DNA of 64,000 bases from Kushneria marisflavi (GCF_002157205.1 NZ_CP021358.1:2790001-2854000), one strand, 5' to 3'. Numbered from the stretch's first letter, positions 10,589 through 19,420 are shown. The notes: generated by a model not told the origin, from the sequence alone. Numbers and translations: made by a program.

Positions 10589-11272
10589 ATGAACAATGAT
10601 GTCATGACGCTCATGACGCTCATGACCGGGGTGATCGACTTCTTCTCCCAGCCCATGAACTGGCAGGGGCCGGGCAGCATTCCCGATCATATTCTTGAGC
10701 ATGTCACCTACGTGCTGATCTCGACGCTGATCGGTGCCGCCATCGCGCTGCCCATTGGTATCGGGCTGGGGCACAGCGGTCGCGGCGGGCTGCTGGCCAT
10801 CAATATCTCCAATATCGGGCGTGCCATTCCGGCCTTTGGCGTCATCATTCTGGTTTTTCTGCTGGCGGGCTATGGCGTGATTCCGGTGATCGTGGCGCTG
10901 GTGGCGCTGGCCATTCCGCCCATGGTGACCAACAGCTTTGTCGGCATGCGTGAAGTCGACCCGGCCGTGCGCCAGGCCGCCATGGCACTGGGGATGACCG
11001 GCTGGCAGCGGCTGTGGCAGGTGGAGCTGCCGATCGCCATGCCACTGATCATGGCCGGCGTTCGCACCTCGGCAGTCCAGGTCATGTCAACGGCGACACT
11101 GGCCGCCTATGTGGGCCTGGGTGGACTGGGCCGCTATCTGATTGATGGCCTTGCCGTGCGTGATCTATCCCAGGTGCTGGTCGGTGCCATTCTGGTGGCT
11201 GTGCTGGCCGTAATGACCGAGCTTTTGTTTGCCGGTCTCCAAAAGCTGATCACGGCCAAAGGGTTACAATAA
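10589..11272 (+). CDS. Compatible-solute ABC transporter permease 2 (OpuCD-type)
   Basis: A 227-aa permease with the EAA loop VRQAAMALGMTGWQRLWQVELPIAMPLIMAGVRTSAVQVMSTATLAAYVGLGGLG. The first ATG (10589) follows the stop of permease 1 directly. The first 12 codons contain two tandem copies of ATGACGCTC (10604-10621) and four Met codons, so the true start could also be one of the inner ATGs. It is the fourth type of membrane partner expected for an OpuC-class importer. Confidence 0.92.
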   Translation: MNNDVMTLMTLMTGVIDFFSQPMNWQGPGSIPDHILEHVTYVLISTLIGAAIALPIGIGLGHSGRGGLLAINISNIGRAIPAFGVIILVFLLAGYGVIPVIVALVALAIPPMVTNSFVGMREVDPAVRQAAMALGMTGWQRLWQVELPIAMPLIMAGVRTSAVQVMSTATLAAYVGLGGLGRYLIDGLAVRDLSQVLVGAILVAVLAVMTELLFAGLQKLITAKGLQ

Positions 11273-11359
11273 CGCAGTGATGACAATTGTCAGGTGCACG
11301 ACGCGCCGGTCTGGGCCAGAATCGATAGGGCCGATGATGAACACAAGGGAATGCACATC

Positions 11360-12325
11360 ATGAAAGGGACCATGAACATGAGTCGTGGATGGAAACTGGG
11401 GCTCGGCGCGCTGGCGCTGGCAGCCCTTGCCGGCTGCTCCGGCGGCGACGAGGACAGCGCGGACAACAATGCCGCACAGAACGATGACAGTGATCAGGCC
11501 ACTGTGACCATCGGGTCGACCAATTTCCCCGAGCAGCTGATTCTGGCCAACATCTATGCCGACGTCCTCAAAAATGACGGGGTCAACGTCAACACCCGTC
11601 TCAATCTGGGTTCACGTGAAGTGGTGTTCCCCGCGCTGACCAACGGTGAGATCGATCTGCTGCCGGAGTACTCAGGCGCATTGATGACCTACCTTGATCA
11701 GGACGAGGCGCATGCCGATGCGCGCAGCAATGACGATGTCATGGCGGCACTGCGCAGCATACTGCCTGATGGCATCGAGGCGCTGGAAGCTTCGCCGGCC
11801 GAGGATCGCGACGCGCTGGTCGTCACGCGGGAAACGGCCGATCAATACAACCTCAAGACCTTCTCTGATCTGGCACCGGTCTCTGGTGAGCTGACCCTGG
11901 GTGGGCCGCCGGAGACGCGTACGCGTGATGTCGGCATCCCCGGGCTCAAGCGGGTCTATAACATCGAGTTTGCCAACTTCCGCTCGCTGGATGCCGGCGG
12001 GCCGCTGACCCGTGGGGCGCTGGCCAATGGCGACATCGACGTGGCGCGCATGTTTTCTTCTCAGGGGGCGATTGCCGAAAACGACTGGGTCGCGCTCAAG
12101 GATGACAAGAATCTGGAGCCCGCCCAGAACATCGTGGCCGTGGGTCGCAGCGAGGCCTTGAATGATGAAATACGCGCGTCTCTCAATCGTGTGTCAGAGA
12201 CGCTGACCACCGAAGATCTGCAGGCCATGAACCACCGTGTCGAGATCGACAAGGCTGATCCGGCGCAGGTCGCCAGCCAGTGGGTCGATGAGCACATGAA
12301 CAGCGACCAGCAGAGCACCAATTAA
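11360..12325 (+). CDS. Compatible-solute ABC transporter substrate-binding lipoprotein (OpuCC/OsmX-type)
   Basis: A 321-aa periplasmic binding protein. The N-terminus is a lipoprotein signal ending LAALAGC, with the acylated Cys near residue 26. The mature part begins with the family motif ATVTIGSTNFPEQLILANIYADVL and has EIDLLPEYSGALMTYL, typical of OpuAC/OsmX proteins that bind trimethylammonium solutes. I chose ATG 11360 because AAGGGA lies 9 nt upstream; ATG 11351 touches that site. The exact ligand (betaine, choline, carnitine or ectoine) cannot be told from the sequence. Confidence 0.9.
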   Translation: MKGTMNMSRGWKLGLGALALAALAGCSGGDEDSADNNAAQNDDSDQATVTIGSTNFPEQLILANIYADVLKNDGVNVNTRLNLGSREVVFPALTNGEIDLLPEYSGALMTYLDQDEAHADARSNDDVMAALRSILPDGIEALEASPAEDRDALVVTRETADQYNLKTFSDLAPVSGELTLGGPPETRTRDVGIPGLKRVYNIEFANFRSLDAGGPLTRGALANGDIDVARMFSSQGAIAENDWVALKDDKNLEPAQNIVAVGRSEALNDEIRASLNRVSETLTTEDLQAMNHRVEIDKADPAQVASQWVDEHMNSDQQSTN

Positions 12326-12354
12326 GCTTCGACCCCTCTCAACATCCTGCTGAC

Positions 12355-12380
12355 AACGCCGCCCCTCGGGGCGGCGTTTT
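12355..12380 (+). terminator. Rho-independent terminator of the compatible-solute transporter operon
   Basis: Arms AACGCCGCCCC (12355-12365) and GGGGCGGCGTT (12368-12378), ending in TTTT. It lies 30 nt after the stop at 12325. Confidence 0.9.
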
Positions 12381-12426
12381 GGTGTCTGTGCGTTTGACGC
12401 GTTTCGAGGCCGCACCGTCATCGGCC

Positions 12427-12509
12427 AAAAAAACACCAGGTTGCACCACGCACAAGGAAAAAAACGCACCGTTGCAGGCAAGGGGACAGAAAAAACACCA
12501 CGGCGGGAT
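12427..12509. repeat. Three A-tracts phased at 31-32 bp upstream of the hydroxyectoine-related operon
   Basis: A7, A7 and A6 runs begin at 12427, 12458 and 12490, that is at spacings of 31 and 32 bp or about three helical turns. Each is followed by a C-rich CACC/CGCACC stretch, and the first two units also share GTTGCA. This is the pattern expected of intrinsically bent promoter DNA, or of a degenerate 31-bp tandem repeat. Any regulatory role is inference. Confidence 0.5.
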
Positions 12510-12584
12510 CTGTCACGCTGACACACAGATGGCGACAGTGCCCAGCACGCTCTGTCGACCCCTTGTTTGACGATATGCAGCCAC

Positions 12585-12609
12585 AACGCTCAAGCGTTCA
12601 GGAGGTGAT
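12585..12609 (+). promoter_or_regulatory. Palindrome and full-length Shine-Dalgarno before the aldehyde dehydrogenase gene
   Basis: AACGCT-ca-AGCGTT (12585-12598) is followed at once by AGGAGGTGAT (12600-12609), a 10-nt perfect complement of the 16S rRNA 3' end, abutting the ATG at 12610. The stem could modulate access to this very strong ribosome site. Confidence 0.55.
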
Positions 12610-14076
12610 ATGCAGCTCAACGATCCGCGCCTTTTCCGTCAGCTGGCCTATGTCGACGGGCAATGGATGGCCGGCCGCAGTAATCACGATGAGCCCGTAC
12701 TGGACCCGGCCAACGGCGAGATTCTGGGATATTGCGCGCTGCTGGACGCCGAGCAGATCACTGGTGCCGTGACCGCCGCCGAGCGTGCCTTTGCCGGCTG
12801 GCGGGCGCTGTCGGTGGATGAACGTGGCCGGCTTTTGCAGCGCTGGTATCAGCTTCTTCACGAACACCGTGAGGATCTGGCGCATCTGATGACGCTTGAG
12901 CAGGGCAAACCGCTACGTGATGCCCGCGGCGAGGTGGATTACGGCGCCAGCTTTATCCAGTGGTTTGCCGAAGAAGCGCGTCGTGCCTATGGCATGACGA
13001 TCCCCAGTCATATTCCCAATGCCATGCTGGGCACCCTCAAGGAGCCGGTGGGCGTATCGGTGATGCTTACGCCCTGGAACTTTCCGCTGGCGATGATCAC
13101 CCGCAAGGCCGGCGCGGCGCTGGCGGCCGGTTGCCCGGTGATCGTCAAGCCGGCCAACGAGACACCGTTTACGGCACTGGCGCTTGCCGAGCTTGCCGAG
13201 CGTGCCGGCATTCCACCGGGCGTTTTCAACGTGGTCACCGGCGAGCCTGCTACGGTCTCCGAGGTGCTGTGTACCGATACCCGGGTTCGCTCGGTCTCGT
13301 TTACCGGTTCCACGCGCGTTGGCAAGCTCCTGATTCGTCAGAGTGCCGGCAGCGTCAAGCGCATGTCGCTGGAGCTGGGCGGTAATGCGCCCTTTATTGT
13401 CTGTGAGGATGTGGATGTCGACGAGGCCGCTCGCGAGGCGGTGGCGGCAAAGTTTCAGACGGCCGGTCAGGACTGCCTGGCCGCCAACAGGATCTTCGTC
13501 CACCGGCGCATTTATGACCGTTTTCTGGAACGTTTTGCCGTACACATGAAGGCGCTCCGGGTCGGCAGCGGCATGATGGAGGTCGATATCGGCCCGCTGA
13601 TTCACCGACGCGCGGTCGAGGCGGCGCAGGCCATTGTTGATGACGCTCTGGCGCAAGGGGCTCGTCTGATGGCGGGCAACCAGTCGATGGCACCGGGGGC
13701 CAACTTCTTCATGCCGACGCTTCTGGCCGACATTACCCCGGAGATGCGCGTGTTCCGCGAGGAGACCTTCTCGCCGGTGGCAGGTGTGTGTGCCTTCGAT
13801 GACGACGAGGCGGTCGTGGCTGCGGCCAACGACACCGAATACGGGCTGGCCGCCTATATCTACAGCAACGATGTCAAACGCATCTGGAAAATGATGCGCG
13901 GGCTCGAGTACGGCATGGTCAGCGTCAATACGCTCAAGATGACCGGTGCGCCGATTCCCTTTGGCGGAGTCAAGCAATCCGGGCTCGGTCGCGAGGGCGG
14001 TGCCCAGGGTCTGGAGGAGTATCTGGATACCAAGTACTTCTGCCTGGGCAACATGCCGGGCCCATCAGGCAGCTGA
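12610..14076 (+). CDS. NAD(P)-dependent semialdehyde dehydrogenase (succinate/aspartate semialdehyde type)
   Basis: A 488-aa aldehyde dehydrogenase of the GabD group. The catalytic Cys is C289 (QTAGQDCLAANR), the general base is E255 (MSLELGGNAPF), and the cofactor loop is FTGSTRVGK. GabD-like enzymes often sit in ectoine-degradation clusters, as ssd in marine bacteria or as DoeC, which oxidises aspartate semialdehyde in Halomonas. The place directly ahead of eutB and eutC suggests such a role; an ordinary GabD for GABA breakdown is the alternative. A perfect Shine-Dalgarno precedes it. Confidence 0.88.
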   Translation: MQLNDPRLFRQLAYVDGQWMAGRSNHDEPVLDPANGEILGYCALLDAEQITGAVTAAERAFAGWRALSVDERGRLLQRWYQLLHEHREDLAHLMTLEQGKPLRDARGEVDYGASFIQWFAEEARRAYGMTIPSHIPNAMLGTLKEPVGVSVMLTPWNFPLAMITRKAGAALAAGCPVIVKPANETPFTALALAELAERAGIPPGVFNVVTGEPATVSEVLCTDTRVRSVSFTGSTRVGKLLIRQSAGSVKRMSLELGGNAPFIVCEDVDVDEAAREAVAAKFQTAGQDCLAANRIFVHRRIYDRFLERFAVHMKALRVGSGMMEVDIGPLIHRRAVEAAQAIVDDALAQGARLMAGNQSMAPGANFFMPTLLADITPEMRVFREETFSPVAGVCAFDDDEAVVAAANDTEYGLAAYIYSNDVKRIWKMMRGLEYGMVSVNTLKMTGAPIPFGGVKQSGLGREGGAQGLEEYLDTKYFCLGNMPGPSGS

Positions 14077-14173
14077 TCCCGACGTGTCTTGAAGCGTCAT
14101 GGCACATGCTCCAGAGTAAAGCGGTTCCAGAGTGAACCTTCAGGCAGCATGTGCCTTACCGACCGGGAGTGTC

Positions 14174-15169
14174 ATGATCAACCGCGCAACCCCCCAAAGT
14201 GCCGTGACCCTGCACGATATCTACCTTGCTCGTGCCCGAATCGCGGGACAGGCGGTGAGAACGCCGCTGGTGAAGTCCGTTTCGCTCTCCGAGCGTTTCG
14301 AGGCCGAGGTCTATCTCAAGCTCGAGACCCTTCAACCCAGCGGCGCCTTCAAGCTGCGTGGCGCGCTCAACGCCATCGCTGCACTGGACGAGGCGACGCT
14401 TGAGCGCGGTGTGACCACGGCCTCGACCGGCAATCACGGCCGAGCGGTGGCCTGGGCGGCGTCCCGGCTGGGCGCGCGTGCCATCATCTGCGTCTCCGGC
14501 CTGGTACCGGCCAACAAGGTGGCCGCCATCGAGGCGCTGGGCGCCGAGGTACGCACGGTCGGGCGCAGTCAGGATGATGCCTTCGTGGAGGCACGCCGAC
14601 TGGTAGCGGAAGAGGGCATGACGCTGATCGAGCCCTTCGATGATCCGCTGATCGTGGCCGGACAGGGCACCATCGGTCTTGAGCTGATGGAAGATGTGCC
14701 CGAACTCGATCGGGTGCTGATTGGTCTCTCCGGCGGCGGACTGCTGGGAGGCATTGGCCGCGCCGTGCGCGGGATCAATCCGCGGGTTCGCGTCACCGGT
14801 GTGAGCATGATGTACGGGGCGGCGATGATCGAAAGTCTGGCTAACGGCCATCCAGTTGAGGTTGAGGAGGTCGAAACGCTGGCGGACTCGCTGGGTGGCG
14901 GCATCGGGCTCGACAATCGCTGCACCTGGTCGCTGGTACGTGAGGTGATGAGCGATCACCATCAGGTCAGTGAGCGCGCCATTGCCGCGGCCATGGTGCA
15001 CTTTCTGGAGGTCGAGAAGATGCTGGTTGAAGGCGCGGCAGTCGTGGGGCTGGCAGCGCTTGAGGAGCATGCCATTGATATTCGCGGTGAGAAGGTGGCA
15101 CTGATCGTTTCGGGCAACGGTGTGGATATGGCCACCTGGCAGCGTGCCAGAGGCATGACTGACACTTGA
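14174..15169 (+). CDS. eutB: Hydroxyectoine utilisation dehydratase EutB (PLP, threonine dehydratase-like)
   Basis: A 331-aa fold-type II PLP enzyme. The lysine that forms the Schiff base is K60 in PSGAFKLRGALNA, and the glycine-rich phosphate loop is LSGGGLLGGIG. Several stretches match the EutB subgroup rather than IlvA: VTLHDIYLARARIAG, SRLGARAIICVSGLVPANKVAAIEALGAEVR and TLADSLGGGIGLDNR. It has no ACT domain. EutB takes part in converting 5-hydroxyectoine towards ectoine, with EutA and EutC. The ATG at 14174 has GGGAG 4-5 nt upstream. eutA is not present here. Confidence 0.88.
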   Translation: MINRATPQSAVTLHDIYLARARIAGQAVRTPLVKSVSLSERFEAEVYLKLETLQPSGAFKLRGALNAIAALDEATLERGVTTASTGNHGRAVAWAASRLGARAIICVSGLVPANKVAAIEALGAEVRTVGRSQDDAFVEARRLVAEEGMTLIEPFDDPLIVAGQGTIGLELMEDVPELDRVLIGLSGGGLLGGIGRAVRGINPRVRVTGVSMMYGAAMIESLANGHPVEVEEVETLADSLGGGIGLDNRCTWSLVREVMSDHHQVSERAIAAAMVHFLEVEKMLVEGAAVVGLAALEEHAIDIRGEKVALIVSGNGVDMATWQRARGMTDT

Positions 15170-15199
15170 ACCATCACGCAACACAGGAGACAGGTGGGC

Positions 15200-16192
15200 A
15201 TGGAGCTTTATCACCGCACGCAGATTCAGGACGTCGTTGGGCTGGATCAGTCTGCGCTTGAAGCCGTGGAAGCCGGCTTTCGCGCGCTTGGGCAGGGAGA
15301 GGTGGTACAGCCGCCGATTCTCTCCATGGCCATCGAAGAGTCCAATGGTGAGGTTGACGTCAAGACCGCCCATATTCGCGGCAATGACCGCTTTGCCATC
15401 AAGGTCAGCCCCGGGTTTTTTAATAACCCCTCGCTGGGTCTGCCAAGTCTCAACGGGCTGATGATTGTCTTTTCGGCCAAAACCGGGCTGGTTGAGGCGG
15501 TGCTCTTTGACGAAGGCTATCTTACCGATATTCGCACGGCACTGGCCGGTGCCATTGCGGCAAAGCATCTCTCGCGTCAGGACAGCCGGCGCGCGACCGT
15601 CATCGGCGCCGGGGTTCAGGCCGAGCTGCAGATCGCCGCACTCAAGCTGGTGCGGGATATCGACACCGTCGATGTCTGGGCACGGGATACTGACCGCGCC
15701 GAGGCGTATGCCGTGCGGATGCGTGAGCGCTTTGAAGGGCTCACCGTCCATGTGCATGGTGACCTTGAAAGCGCCTGCCGCGAGGCGGATGTAATCATCA
15801 CCACCACGCCGTCGAAATCGCCGCTGCTCTACGCCGATCACTTGCCTGCCGGTGTGCATGTGACGGCCATGGGCTCGGATAGCCCGGAAAAACGCGAACT
15901 GGACGCGTCGGTGATGACGCGTGCCGAGATATTCGTGGCCGACACCCGTGCCCAGAGCGAAACCAACGGCGAACTCAAGGCCTGGGTCGATGGGATAGTT
16001 CCGTTTGAGATTGTCGAGCTTGGAAAGGTGATCGCCAGCGGACAGTCGCCGCGTATCGGTCGTGATCAGATCACGGTGTGTGATCTGACCGGCACCGGCG
16101 TGCAGGACACGGCCATTGCCGGGTTTGCGCTGAAAAGGCTGGTGGCGGGACTTCGACAGCAGAATAGCCCCGGCGGTCGGGACGTCAGCTGA
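15200..16192 (+). CDS. eutC: Ectoine utilisation protein EutC (ornithine cyclodeaminase/mu-crystallin family)
   Basis: A 330-aa NAD-binding protein. The family core is visible as GEVDVKTAHIRGNDRFAIKVSPGFFNNPSLGLPSLNGLMIVFSAKTGLVEAVLFDEGYLTDIRTALAGAIAAKHL, then the Rossmann loop VIGAGVQAELQIAAL and HVTAMGSDSPEKRELD. These stretches are those of EutC in hydroxyectoine clusters. The ATG at 15200 has AGGAGA 9 nt upstream; a GTG at 15194 is too close. It lies 30 nt after eutB in the same operon. Confidence 0.9.
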   Translation: MELYHRTQIQDVVGLDQSALEAVEAGFRALGQGEVVQPPILSMAIEESNGEVDVKTAHIRGNDRFAIKVSPGFFNNPSLGLPSLNGLMIVFSAKTGLVEAVLFDEGYLTDIRTALAGAIAAKHLSRQDSRRATVIGAGVQAELQIAALKLVRDIDTVDVWARDTDRAEAYAVRMRERFEGLTVHVHGDLESACREADVIITTTPSKSPLLYADHLPAGVHVTAMGSDSPEKRELDASVMTRAEIFVADTRAQSETNGELKAWVDGIVPFEIVELGKVIASGQSPRIGRDQITVCDLTGTGVQDTAIAGFALKRLVAGLRQQNSPGGRDVS

Positions 16193-16209
16193 AGTCGGTA
16201 TCCGACGGA

Positions 16210-17097
16210 TCAGGCCGTAAACGATCGTGTGGCAAGCCAGTCAAGGAACACTCGCAGGCGCGGCGACAGCTGACGGTTTCGTGGGTAGAGGGCAACGACC
16301 GGAGATGGAGCCGGAGCGTAGTGGGTCAGCACCTCGATGAGCCGTCCGGCGGCAATGTCGGCGGTCACGTGATAGCGCGGTACCTGAACAAGACCAAGCC
16401 CCAGACGTGCGGCGTCGACCATGGTTTCGGCGCCAGTTGTCACAAAGCTCGTCGGCAAGCGTCGTGTCACGATCTGACCATTGACCATCATTTCCAGATC
16501 CATGGGCGCCCCGGTTTTTGATGACAGGAAGGCCACAACGCGATGACCTTCCAGCTCGTCAGGGGTCAAGGGTAAACCGTAGCGTTCCAGATATGCCGGT
16601 GCAGCGACGATGGTCTCTGGCAACACGCCCAGACGCCGAGCGATGAGATCGCTGTCAGCTGGTTCCGTGACGCGTACGACACAGTCGACACCCTCTCGAA
16701 TCAGATCAACCAGCCGATCGCCCTCTGACATGACGAGTTCAAGCTGCGGCTGGGCGCGAAGAAAGTCCGGCAGGGTCGGCAGCAGGAAATGACGTGCCAG
16801 CGTGCCATGAACATCCACTCGAAGCCTGCCTTTTACATCGCCGCCGGCAAAGGCGGCTTCAGCATCCTCGACCTCGCCGACGATCGCAAGACAGCGCTGA
16901 TACCAGGCCTCGCCGTCCAGAGTGGGCGCAACGACCCGGGTAGTACGATCCAGCAGGCGAACGCCCAGTCGCGTCTCCATGTGCCTGACGGCGTCGGAAA
17001 TCGTCGAGGCCGGCATGCCAAGGCTTTCAGCCGTGCGCCGGAAGCTGCACGTTTCCGCCACGCGAAGGAAGATACGCATCTCGTCAAAACGATCCAT
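16210..17097 (-). CDS. LysR-family transcriptional regulator
   Basis: A 295-aa LysR regulator. The N-terminal winged helix is MDRFDEMRIFLRVAETCSFRRTAESLGMPASTISDAVRHMETRLGVRLLDRTTR, and the rest is the effector domain. The ATG at 17097 has GGAG about 10 nt upstream and is preferred over an upstream in-frame start at 17121. It is divergent from the SDR gene at 17216, the usual arrangement for a LysR regulator and its target. The inducer is unknown. It is convergent with eutC and not obviously part of ectoine control. Confidence 0.9.
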   Translation of the reverse strand: MDRFDEMRIFLRVAETCSFRRTAESLGMPASTISDAVRHMETRLGVRLLDRTTRVVAPTLDGEAWYQRCLAIVGEVEDAEAAFAGGDVKGRLRVDVHGTLARHFLLPTLPDFLRAQPQLELVMSEGDRLVDLIREGVDCVVRVTEPADSDLIARRLGVLPETIVAAPAYLERYGLPLTPDELEGHRVVAFLSSKTGAPMDLEMMVNGQIVTRRLPTSFVTTGAETMVDAARLGLGLVQVPRYHVTADIAAGRLIEVLTHYAPAPSPVVALYPRNRQLSPRLRVFLDWLATRSFTA

Positions 17098-17215
17098 TGT
17101 ACGATTTCTCCGAATACTCATGTCGGCAAAATGACGTTTATGCGGTCATGACGGCGTGCCATTCTTGGATCAGTAGATCCGCGGGCACGTCCGATAGACA
17201 AAAGGAGAGTATTCC

Positions 17216-17956
17216 ATGACCGAACAAACCCTGAGAACCGCTTTGGTGACCGGCGCCTCCCGTGGGATCGGTGCCGCCATCGCAAAACGTCTGGCCGCAG
17301 ACGGCTTCAACGTGGTGGTCAACTACTCGGGCAGTGAACAGACGGCATCCGAGGTGGTGGCGGCCATCGAGTCGGCAGGTGGGCGAGCCGTTGCGGCAAG
17401 GGCTGACGTGTCTGATCCACAACAGGTGGCACGACTTTTCGACGAGAGTGAAGCGATTTTTGGCATACCGAGCGTGCTAGTGAACTCTGCCGGCGTCATG
17501 CAGCTTGCGCCGCTGGCCGAAAGCGATGATGCGCTGTTCGAGCGGACCATTGACGTCAACCTGAAAGGCTCCTTTCTGACAATGCGTGAGGCGTCGCGCC
17601 GGATGGCCGATGGCGGAAGAATCGTCAATCTCTCCACGTCCGTGGTGGGGGCGAAGCTGCCGACCTATGGCGTTTACAGCGCGACCAAGGCCGCCATTGA
17701 GGTCATGGGGGATGTGTTGTCGAAAGAGCTTCGGGGACGCAATATCACGGTCAACGCCGTGGCGCCCGGGCCAACGGCAACGGATCTGTTTCTGGATGGC
17801 AAGACCGACGAGCAGATCGAGACGCTGGCGAAGGCCAATCCACTTGAGCGGCTGGGCCAGCCGGAAGACATCGCCAGTACGGTCTCGTTTCTGGTCGGCC
17901 CGGAGGGTGGCTGGATCAACGCGCAGACGCTGCGGGCCAATGGTGGCATGGTGTAA
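17216..17956 (+). CDS. Short-chain dehydrogenase/reductase
   Basis: A 246-aa classical SDR. The cofactor motif is TGASRGIGAAIAKRL, the catalytic Ser lies in IVNLSTSVVG, and the Tyr/Lys pair is YSATK. The C-terminal PLERLGQPEDIASTVSFLVGPEGGWINAQTLRANGGMV is the usual FabG-like ending. AAGGAGAG precedes the ATG. Substrate unknown; it is likely controlled by the divergent LysR gene at 16210-17097. Confidence 0.9.
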   Translation: MTEQTLRTALVTGASRGIGAAIAKRLAADGFNVVVNYSGSEQTASEVVAAIESAGGRAVAARADVSDPQQVARLFDESEAIFGIPSVLVNSAGVMQLAPLAESDDALFERTIDVNLKGSFLTMREASRRMADGGRIVNLSTSVVGAKLPTYGVYSATKAAIEVMGDVLSKELRGRNITVNAVAPGPTATDLFLDGKTDEQIETLAKANPLERLGQPEDIASTVSFLVGPEGGWINAQTLRANGGMV

Positions 17957-18090
17957 GCCCGGCTTTTTGTTGCGGCCAGCCATGATGCCCTCCAGGACAA
18001 GGACGTATCGGGCCGGCACGTGATATTCACTGGCGCAGCCGGACGCGCCTTGCCAGGGTGTCATTAGTGTTTCATCCATCGAGAGACCCC

Positions 18091-18981
18091 ATGCGCATTC
18101 TATTTACGGGTGGTAGCGGCAAGGCCGGCCGACATGCGACCGCCTTTCTTCGCGACCAAGGCCATCAGGTGACCAATCTGGACTGTATGAGGTCCGACAC
18201 GCCCGGTATTGCGACCCTGATCACCGATCTGACCGATGCAGGCCAGGTCTTCAATGCCTGTCAGGCCTATGCCAGCCTTGATGAGCTGGAGCCTGGCACC
18301 GGCGTGCCGCGTTATGACGCGATCGTTCATTTTGCGGCTATCCCGGCCATTCTGCATCGGCCGGATAACGAGACGTATCGCATCAACACGCTGGGTACCT
18401 ACAACGTGCTGGATGCTGCTACCAGATTGGGCATCCCCAAGGTCATCTTCGCCTCCAGTGAAACCACCTACGGCATCTGCTTTGCCGATGGCGAGGTAAA
18501 GCCGGCCTATCTGCCCGTGGATGAGGAACACCCTACCGTCCCGCAGGACAGCTACGCCATGAGCAAGGTGGTCAACGAAGTCACTGCGCGCTCCTTTCAG
18601 GCGCGCTCGGGCATCGACATCTATGGCCTGCGCATCAATAACGTGATCGAGCCCCATGAGTACCGCGAAAAATTTCCGGCGTTCATGGAGAATCCGGGGC
18701 TGCGTCGTCGGAATATCTTTGCCTACATTGATGCCCGGGATCTGGGGCGGATGGTCGATTGTTGCCTGCAGACGGATGGACTGGGCTATCAGGTGTTCAA
18801 TGTGGCCAATGACGATCTATCGGTAGGGCTGACCAGCGCCGAGGTGATCGAGCGTTTCTATCAGGGGGTGCCACTCAGGCGAGAGATAGGTGAGTTCGAG
18901 ACCTTTTACAGCAATGAGAAGGCGCGCCGTATGGTTGGTTTTGTGCCGCAGCATTCCTGGCGGAACGAGCTGGATCAGTAA
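18091..18981 (+). CDS. NAD-dependent epimerase/dehydratase (extended SDR)
   Basis: A 296-aa extended SDR. The N-terminal nucleotide loop is FTGGSGKAGRHATAFL, and the active-site Tyr/Lys is SYAMSK, preceded by IFASSETTYG. DAIVHFAAIPAILHRPDNETYRINTLGTYNVLDAA is the conserved core of sugar-nucleotide epimerases and uronate dehydrogenases. Start ATG 18091 follows GAGAG; the longer frame from 18058 is not needed. Substrate unknown; a uronate dehydrogenase-like role would suit the region but is only a guess. Confidence 0.85.
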   Translation: MRILFTGGSGKAGRHATAFLRDQGHQVTNLDCMRSDTPGIATLITDLTDAGQVFNACQAYASLDELEPGTGVPRYDAIVHFAAIPAILHRPDNETYRINTLGTYNVLDAATRLGIPKVIFASSETTYGICFADGEVKPAYLPVDEEHPTVPQDSYAMSKVVNEVTARSFQARSGIDIYGLRINNVIEPHEYREKFPAFMENPGLRRRNIFAYIDARDLGRMVDCCLQTDGLGYQVFNVANDDLSVGLTSAEVIERFYQGVPLRREIGEFETFYSNEKARRMVGFVPQHSWRNELDQ

Positions 18982-19049
18982 CCCCCGGCACGCGGCAGAA
19001 GCATTCCTGTAGAAGGGCCGCTGATGTCCCCGGTTTTGGGATTAAAAGG

Positions 19050-19085
19050 ACAGGGAGGGCGCGATCGCGCCCTCCCTGTTTTTTT
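19050..19085. terminator. Terminator after the epimerase gene
   Basis: A perfect 30-nt palindrome (15-bp arms, 19050-19064 and 19065-19079) is followed by seven Ts. It lies between convergent genes and may serve both strands, though the long T run favours the plus strand. Confidence 0.9.
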
Positions 19086-19103
19086 GCCCAATCACCAGGA
19101 CAC

Positions 19104-19403
19104 TCAGCCGTGGTTGTTCCGGTGCGTGTGCATTTCGGCCTCAATGAATGCCGCGATCATGGCTCGATAAACCTGCTCAACCACCCCGGGGTCTCCCTGC
19201 TGTTCTTCGGCCATTGTACGAACCCTTTCAATGACCTGCTTGACACGCTGAGGCGCCTTGACTTCCTGCTCGTTACGCTTGAAGCCAGCTGCCTGGTGGA
19301 CGTAATAACCTCTTTCGGCAAGTGTGGCCACGATTTCACGATCAATACGGTCAATGTGTTGCCGAACCTCCGACAGGTCGCGGCATTGCTGTACGTCTCT
19401 CAT
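19104..19403 (-). CDS. Chorismate mutase type II (AroQ/PchB fold)
   Basis: A 99-aa all-helical chorismate mutase-like protein. MRDVQQCRDLSEVRQHIDRIDREIVATLAERGYYVHQAAGFKRNEQEVKAPQRVKQVIERVRTMAEE carries the expected pattern of active-site Arg, Lys and Glu residues for the AroQ class. It may make prephenate or, like PchB, split isochorismate. The ATG at 19403 has GGGGAGG about 7 nt upstream; the longer frame runs into zwf. It starts 17 nt after the zwf stop, so it is very likely co-transcribed with zwf. Confidence 0.85.
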   Translation of the reverse strand: MRDVQQCRDLSEVRQHIDRIDREIVATLAERGYYVHQAAGFKRNEQEVKAPQRVKQVIERVRTMAEEQQGDPGVVEQVYRAMIAAFIEAEMHTHRNNHG

Positions 19404-19420
19404 GTCGGCCCTCCCCGGTG

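Noticed and set aside
14156..15859. Long minus-strand open frame (567 codons)
   Set aside because: It lies opposite eutB and eutC, whose motifs are clear; the antisense product is His/Arg-rich with no fold.
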